DNA from: Candidatus Saccharimonadota bacterium
Lineage (GTDB): Bacteria > Eremiobacterota > Xenobia > Xenobiales > Xenobiaceae
Reading direction: 5' to 3'
NCBI GenBank assembly: GCA_004554425.1
Contig: SFMI01000041.1
Coordinates: forward strand, 1-14,078
DNA length: 14,078 nucleotides
The position numbers were made by a program, and so were the translations under genes. Shown here piece after piece: positions 12,993 to 14,078 of the stretch (positions are counted from its first letter, which is position 1; the number at the start of each line of letters is the position of its first letter). The notes under the pieces were generated by a model. The model worked only from the letters and a program-made list of their open reading frames with translations. It was not told the DNA's origin and did not search any database.

Positions 12993-14078
12993 TTAGACTA
13001 CTGCTTGCGTTTCGAAGATTTGGCGATAGAGGCCGTTTTTAGCCATAAGTTCGCTGTGCGAACCTTCTTCGGCTATCTTGCCGGCATTCATAACTACGAT
13101 ACGATCGGCGTGTCTAATAGTAGCTAAACGGTGAGCGATAACTAAGCAAGTTCGCCCTTTCATAGAGCGGTCGATTACTTCGGTTAAATTACTCTCGGCA
13201 TTGGCATCTAAGCCGGAAGTATACTCATCCAAAATTAAAATGTGCGGATTGTGTACTAAAGCTCGAGCTACAGCCAAACGCTGACGCTGACCGCCGGAAA
13301 GAGCAGAACCGCGCTCGCCCACGTTGGTATTTAAGCCTTCAGGGAATTTGGCTATAAATTCGTCGGCGCCGGACATAGTGATAGCTTCTTTTATTTCAGC
13401 ATCACTTGCCTTTAAGTTGCCATAACGCACATTTTCGTAAATTGTATCGCGGAAAAGGATCGATTCTTGGAAAACAATACCAATTTGAGAACGCAACGAA
13501 TCCAAAGTGACTTGGGCAATATCGTAGCCATCAATTTTGATTTTGCCAGAATCGGGAGCGTAAAAGCGCTCCAACATGTTGACCAAAGTAGATTTTCCCG
13601 AACCATTGGTACCGACAATAGCTACAAATTCGCCAGGCTTAATCTTTAAGTTGACCTTATTCAAAACGGGCTTATCTTCTTCATAGGCAAAAGAGACATT
13701 TTCGAACTCGACTTCGCCTTTTACTTGAGGTAACTCAACGGCATCGGGACTGGAAGTTTCGGGAGCGGAATCGATAATTTCGAAAGCACGTACAGCGGCA
13801 GCAGCTGAGTTTTGGCAACTGCCATAGAAGGTGGAAAGTACCGACAGAGGGTGGCTAGTCATAGCCATAAGAGCCCAATATTCGGTCATTTGGGAGAAGC
13901 TGACTTGACCTTGCAAAATACGAGTAGCGCCAAACCAAACGATAATAATGATACCGATAATCCCCAAAAATTCTACAACAGGAGATTGCATAGATTGCAC
14001 TTGTACAACCTTCATTTGGGCGGCATAGTTGTCTTCGTTGCGATTTAAAAAGCGCTTATATTCATAGTCTTCACGGCT
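12993..14078 (-). CDS. ABC exporter (type IV, MsbA-like), C-terminal part (5' partial)
   Basis: 361 residues are visible and the frame runs off the window, so the first ~220 residues with most of the membrane domain are missing; the in-frame ATG at 14015 is internal. What is seen: intracellular helix (SREDYEYKRFLNRNEDNYAAQ in part), two transmembrane helices (EFLGIIGIIIIVWFGA; the MTEYWALM region), then the ATPase domain: Walker A GTNGSGKS (156-163), Q-loop Gln204, signature LSGGQ (260-264), Walker B ILILDE (280-285) and His316. The catalytic Glu is present, so both half-sites of the homodimer should work; the D-loop region reads EYTSGLD rather than EATSALD. Substrate may be lipid or drug; unknown. 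It ends at its own terminator. Confidence 0.93.
   Translation of the reverse strand, partial: SREDYEYKRFLNRNEDNYAAQMKVVQVQSMQSPVVEFLGIIGIIIIVWFGATRILQGQVSFSQMTEYWALMAMTSHPLSVLSTFYGSCQNSAAAAVRAFEIIDSAPETSSPDAVELPQVKGEVEFENVSFAYEEDKPVLNKVNLKIKPGEFVAIVGTNGSGKSTLVNMLERFYAPDSGKIKIDGYDIAQVTLDSLRSQIGIVFQESILFRDTIYENVRYGNLKASDAEIKEAITMSGADEFIAKFPEGLNTNVGERGSALSGGQRQRLAVARALVHNPHILILDEYTSGLDANAESNLTEVIDRSMKGRTCLVIAHRLATIRHADRIVVMNAGKIAEEGSHSELMAKNGLYRQIFETQAVV

Noticed and set aside
1..14078. CRISPR array, tRNA, rRNA, insertion sequence or prophage
   Set aside because: No spaced direct repeats, cloverleaf, transposase or phage structural genes seen on either strand.

Overview
The window looks like an ordinary bacterial chromosome segment: dense genes, clear Shine-Dalgarno sites and compact hairpin terminators. 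The best lineage hint is the pair formed by a 139-residue protein of unknown function and a secreted DNA/RNA non-specific nuclease, together with a small bacterial PH-domain protein and an exported protein with a copper-amine-oxidase-N-like stalk domain. From memory of these families, that mix suggests Bacillota, perhaps a Negativicutes- or Clostridia-like anaerobe. This is an inference; there is no rRNA or other decisive marker.

Layout. (1) 1-2516: the 3' end of a transglutaminase-like/TPR protein (+) meets a glycine-zipper protein (-), with a 146-residue unknown protein (-) behind it. (2) 2749-5441: chorismate synthase aroC and an exported stalk-domain protein (both +), ended by a bidirectional terminator. 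(3) 5545-9783: a minus-strand block made of comM, a PH-domain protein, a cysteine desulfurase (iscS/nifS type), an IscU-like scaffold and a small Cys-rich unknown protein. The desulfurase is preceded by a compact structured leader, and the scaffold has Gly where the family has its third Cys ligand. (4) 9784-9981: a divergent control region with two interleaved inverted repeats. (5) 9982-11435: a two-gene plus-strand operon (unknown 139-residue protein, then secreted nuclease) ended by a long bidirectional hairpin. (6) 11516-12873: an AT-richer minus-strand cassette with its own promoter, a broken or overlapping small gene, a perfect 12-bp GC-rich hairpin and a 287-residue unknown basic protein; the two proteins share a C-terminal motif. 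(7) 12903-14078: a strong terminator and the 3' part of an ABC exporter (-), cut by the window edge.

How the genes work together. The desulfurase supplies sulfur to the scaffold for Fe-S cluster assembly. AroC completes the shikimate pathway to chorismate. ComM and the exported nuclease sit divergently around one control region; both act on DNA, ComM in natural transformation and the nuclease outside the membrane, but a joint role is only a guess. I see no complete defence system, CRISPR array, tRNA, rRNA or insertion sequence. The least explained part is the two-gene cassette at 11516-12873.
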